The notes under the pieces were generated by a model. The model was not told the DNA's origin and made no database searches. It saw only the letters and a program-made list of their open reading frames with translations. Positions 61,845 to 64,000 of a stretch of DNA of 64,000 nucleotides are shown piece after piece. Position 1 is the stretch's first letter. Each line of letters starts with the position of its first letter. A program made the position numbers and the translations under genes. Source of the DNA: Pomacea canaliculata (lineage: Eukaryota; Mollusca; Gastropoda; Architaenioglossa; Ampullariidae). Where the stretch lies: contig NC_037596.1 of assembly GCF_003073045.1 (NCBI RefSeq), positions 9,631,553 through 9,695,552 of the forward strand, given 5' to 3'.

Positions 61845-62660
61845 CTGTCTCTGCCTCTCTGTTTACTGATCTCCTCCACTTCTGTTTGGGTCTCCAAACC
61901 CTGCGCCTTCCCTGTGGGTTCCAGCCCAAAACTTCTCTTGTTAAACTGTCGGCTGGCTTTCGCAAGGTTTGACCAATCCAGCCCCACCTCCACTTGTCTT
62001 AGCTGCCAGATTTTTGGTCGGTTCTCCCCCACAGGTCTGTAATGGACATCTCGGGCCATCTGATGTTGAGGCTGCGGCGCAAACATCTGTTGACGAATGT
62101 CTATATCTTGCTGGTGATGGTGTTTCTCATACTTCTTATCTCAGATCCATACAGAAGAACTGACTTTACATTTGTATTAAAGATGCTGATCTTGGTGTGT
62201 AAATATAAAGCCTTAAAGTTCTAGACAGTTCGTATGGTGTGGAATTCAAGCCTGGCTTTGTTTATTCAGCTTCTTACATCTTTATCTGTACCTCCATCTT
62301 TGCTGACTATGCTGGCAAGGTGGGTGAAACGGTCAGACGCTGTAATACATTTTCAATGTAGTTGGAGTAGGGCTTCTTGCTTGTTGTTGACCCGCGTTAC
62401 ATCTTTTTTCTCTTCTTTAGCTGCGTTGGTAGATGCATAGCTGAGAAAAGATGGGTCGGTGAGCTGGCTTCCCTTTCACCAGCATGAGTCATACGCCCTT
62501 CCGAAGAGGAATCTTCTCGTCCAGGCTCCAGTTGTACAGTTTGTATGTTTGCAGTTTCTGTAGAGTTTTAATTTTTTTTACAGGGTGGGGTCGCAAGCCC
62601 CACGCCCAGCCCTCCTCCTTCTTCAGGACTTGGGATCGGCAGGTTACCGAGTGGTTTCCC
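61845..62660 (-). mobile_element. Degenerate LINE fragment, minus strand
   Basis: Minus-strand pieces include RVNNKQEALLQLH, SDRFTHLASIVSKDGGTDKD, NKARLEFHTI, KSVLLYGSEIRSM, then LRKPADSLTREVLGWNPQG and RRRVWRPKQKWRRSVN. These are the C-terminal part of a non-LTR reverse transcriptase protein, related to the fragment at 46862. Stops and shifts are present. The 62579-62660 part, with GGGTCGCAAGCCCCACGCCC, belongs to the same repeat type. Confidence 0.75.
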
Positions 62661-63451
62661 GGCGGAGTTTTGATTTAGTACATGTTTTTATTTCATTTTA
62701 TTCATTCTTTGGATTTCCAAGTGACAAAGGTTTCACGTTTAATCTAAAACTTAGTAAAATTTATCACAGACTGCGGCTGTTTATCGTTCAAGCATAATCT
62801 TTCGCTCATCTTGATGGAAACCACACACGATGACTCCCATTTAACCCCTGCATGGAATCATAAGAATGAAAACGATTTTTGTTTAGATAACGATAACGGG
62901 ACACAATTAACTGAATGTCCGAGTATAGAAATATCTGTGATTGTGGAACTGACTGTATGACAAAAGACAGCGCTCATGCTATGAAATTGATATGAAATCG
63001 AAGTAAAGAAAATGCAAAGAAGCACAAATAATAAAAGCGTTGTCATTCGTTCGTCTTGATGGAAACCACATATGGTGACCGCCATTTAACCCTAGTATCC
63101 TGTCATAAGATTTAATACTCTTCGGGGTTTTTTTCAACAAGACGATATCAACCACAGAAAATTGAAAACAATAAAAATAAAGAAGGCAATAAACCATCCA
63201 CGCTTTACATTTTTGCAGTAGGTTTAGTAATAATATTTTTTTATTTTTTTGAATCATTTAACATTTTGACCTTATCTTTGGCCACCACCCAGTCATTTTA
63301 AATGACAAACAAGAATTCAAGGAGTCAATCGTGAAAGGTCCCAAAGCAAATTTTGATAAAAGATGATTTTTTTAACTGCTGTCATTCACAATTGACATTT
63401 GCATATTGTCTTCTTGGACACCTATGTGGGCGTCCACATCAAATGCAGCCA

Positions 63452-63531
63452 CCAATCAGTGAGTCACCTGTCCCTATAAATAAGGTGTTATGTAGTATCG
63501 CAATCACCCTGGTGACGACTACACTGAGCTG
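63452..63531 (+). promoter_or_regulatory. Promoter and first untranslated exon of a possible fifth gene (E)
   Basis: CCAAT (63452-63456), TGAGTCA (63460-63466) and TATAAATA (63475-63482) have the same spacing as at gene D, and the leader exon ends at GAGCTG with a GTAAGTG donor (63532). If intact, coding exons of E would lie beyond the right edge of the window. Nothing in the last 470 bp is coding. Confidence 0.5.
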
Positions 63532-64000
63532 GTAAGTGTGGAGGTAACGTGTGTCTGAGTGTTCGTTTGGTATGGTCATGTGACCTGCTACACACTGTTA
63601 TGATGTTTGTCTTAGTCGTTGTACTAGCGAAGGAACAGTGTATTTTCGAGAATGATGATCTTTTTAAGTGTATTCGAAGCAAATGTAATGAAAGTAACAT
63701 TAATTAAACGTTTGAACAGAACGGTATAAATAGACAATAATTGATTTCAATGAAAAAGAAAAAAAGAAAAGTTGTAAATAAAATCTGTTTTAATGTCAAG
63801 ACATATCGACTGTACCACTACCTGATTATTTTCTCCACTTATTGAATCTTAATCATCTTTAAGGTAAAGAAACATATGCATGTACTTCAAAGGTGTGACT
63901 TGATTACTTTAAAAGTTTTCTCGCTTAAATAATTTGACGAGAATTTTTAAAATAAAAGAAAACTATTCCTTCAATACGTCTTTAATGAAGAAAGTATGAA
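63532..64000. other. Putative intron 1 of gene E, window edge
   Basis: The sequence matches gene D intron 1 to about 63746 and then differs. No signal-peptide exon is found before the window ends. Confidence 0.45.

Larger units (their letters stand above)
61379..63746 (+). repeat. Second tandem duplication, downstream unit (promoter of gene E)
   Basis: Matches 56696-58415 in order and orientation, but is longer because more of the minus-strand LINE remains (61845-62660). Homology fades at about 63746, inside what would be intron 1. Either an insertion follows or the duplication ends there. Confidence 0.8.

Noticed and set aside
1-64000. Prokaryotic features (operons, ribosome binding sites, CRISPR arrays, replication origins)
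   Set aside because: Spliced genes, microsatellites and eukaryotic transposons show this is animal nuclear DNA, and no spaced direct-repeat array was seen.
1-64000. Retroviral, LTR or Polinton-type elements
   Set aside because: No paired long terminal repeats, capsid-like or envelope-like frames were recognised; the retroelement pieces are of the LINE type.

Overview
The window looks like part of an animal genome, most likely a mollusc and probably a gastropod. The support is AT-rich DNA with many microsatellites, small phase-1 exons carrying signal peptides and six-cysteine Ig-like modules, and Tigger and hAT DNA transposons. There is also a LINE with the EKAFDSVD reverse-transcriptase signature and a receptor tail with a YAVVDK motif of a kind I associate with gastropod receptors. 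The taxon is an inference. All gene models below were built by hand from open frames, splice consensus, phase compatibility and comparison between paralogues.

Region 1 to 15797 holds almost nothing that can be called a gene, only one isolated candidate exon (4527-4642) and simple repeats. It ends at a run of exactly 100 N, an assembly gap, so its link to the rest is not proven.

Region 16.3 to 31 kb holds three related genes. G1 (minus, 17860-16362) is a secreted Ig-like protein whose third exon has a one-base shift. G2 (minus, 26542-22783) is a complete five-exon type I membrane protein of 252 aa. G3 (plus, from 27307) is a diverging neighbour of G2 whose 3' end is unresolved. G2 and G3 lie head to head across 764 bp, and the G2 side carries NF-kappaB-like, AP-1-like and TATA motifs. 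From 31 to 37 kb there is only a decayed receptor-tail exon (33458-33711) and simple repeats.

Region 37.1 to 64 kb is a tandem array on the plus strand of four four-exon genes for secreted proteins of about 240 aa: A (38820-41841), B (45945-49261), C (52796-54706) and D (58597-60744). A duplicated promoter and first exon for a possible fifth member, E, begins at about 63.45 kb. A and B lie in a tandem segmental duplication (37101-43337 and 43338-50811) whose junction has 4 bp of microhomology. D and the E promoter lie in a second one (about 56696-61378 and 61379 onward). Each of A and B has its own 905-bp Tigger element, inserted at different places with clean empty sites in the partner. C is broken by a 144-bp hAT MITE in exon 3.

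The best candidate for a new biological system is this cluster as a whole: a membrane receptor-like protein, at least one further relative with an extended C terminus, and an expanding array of soluble relatives with the same exon plan. Between A and B, exon 2 differs by 17 amino-acid replacements and only 2 silent changes, while exon 1 is identical and exon 4 nearly so. That pattern suggests diversifying selection on the first module. Together with the kappaB/AP-1-like sites it points to an immune-type recognition or decoy family, though reproductive or other arms-race roles fit equally well.
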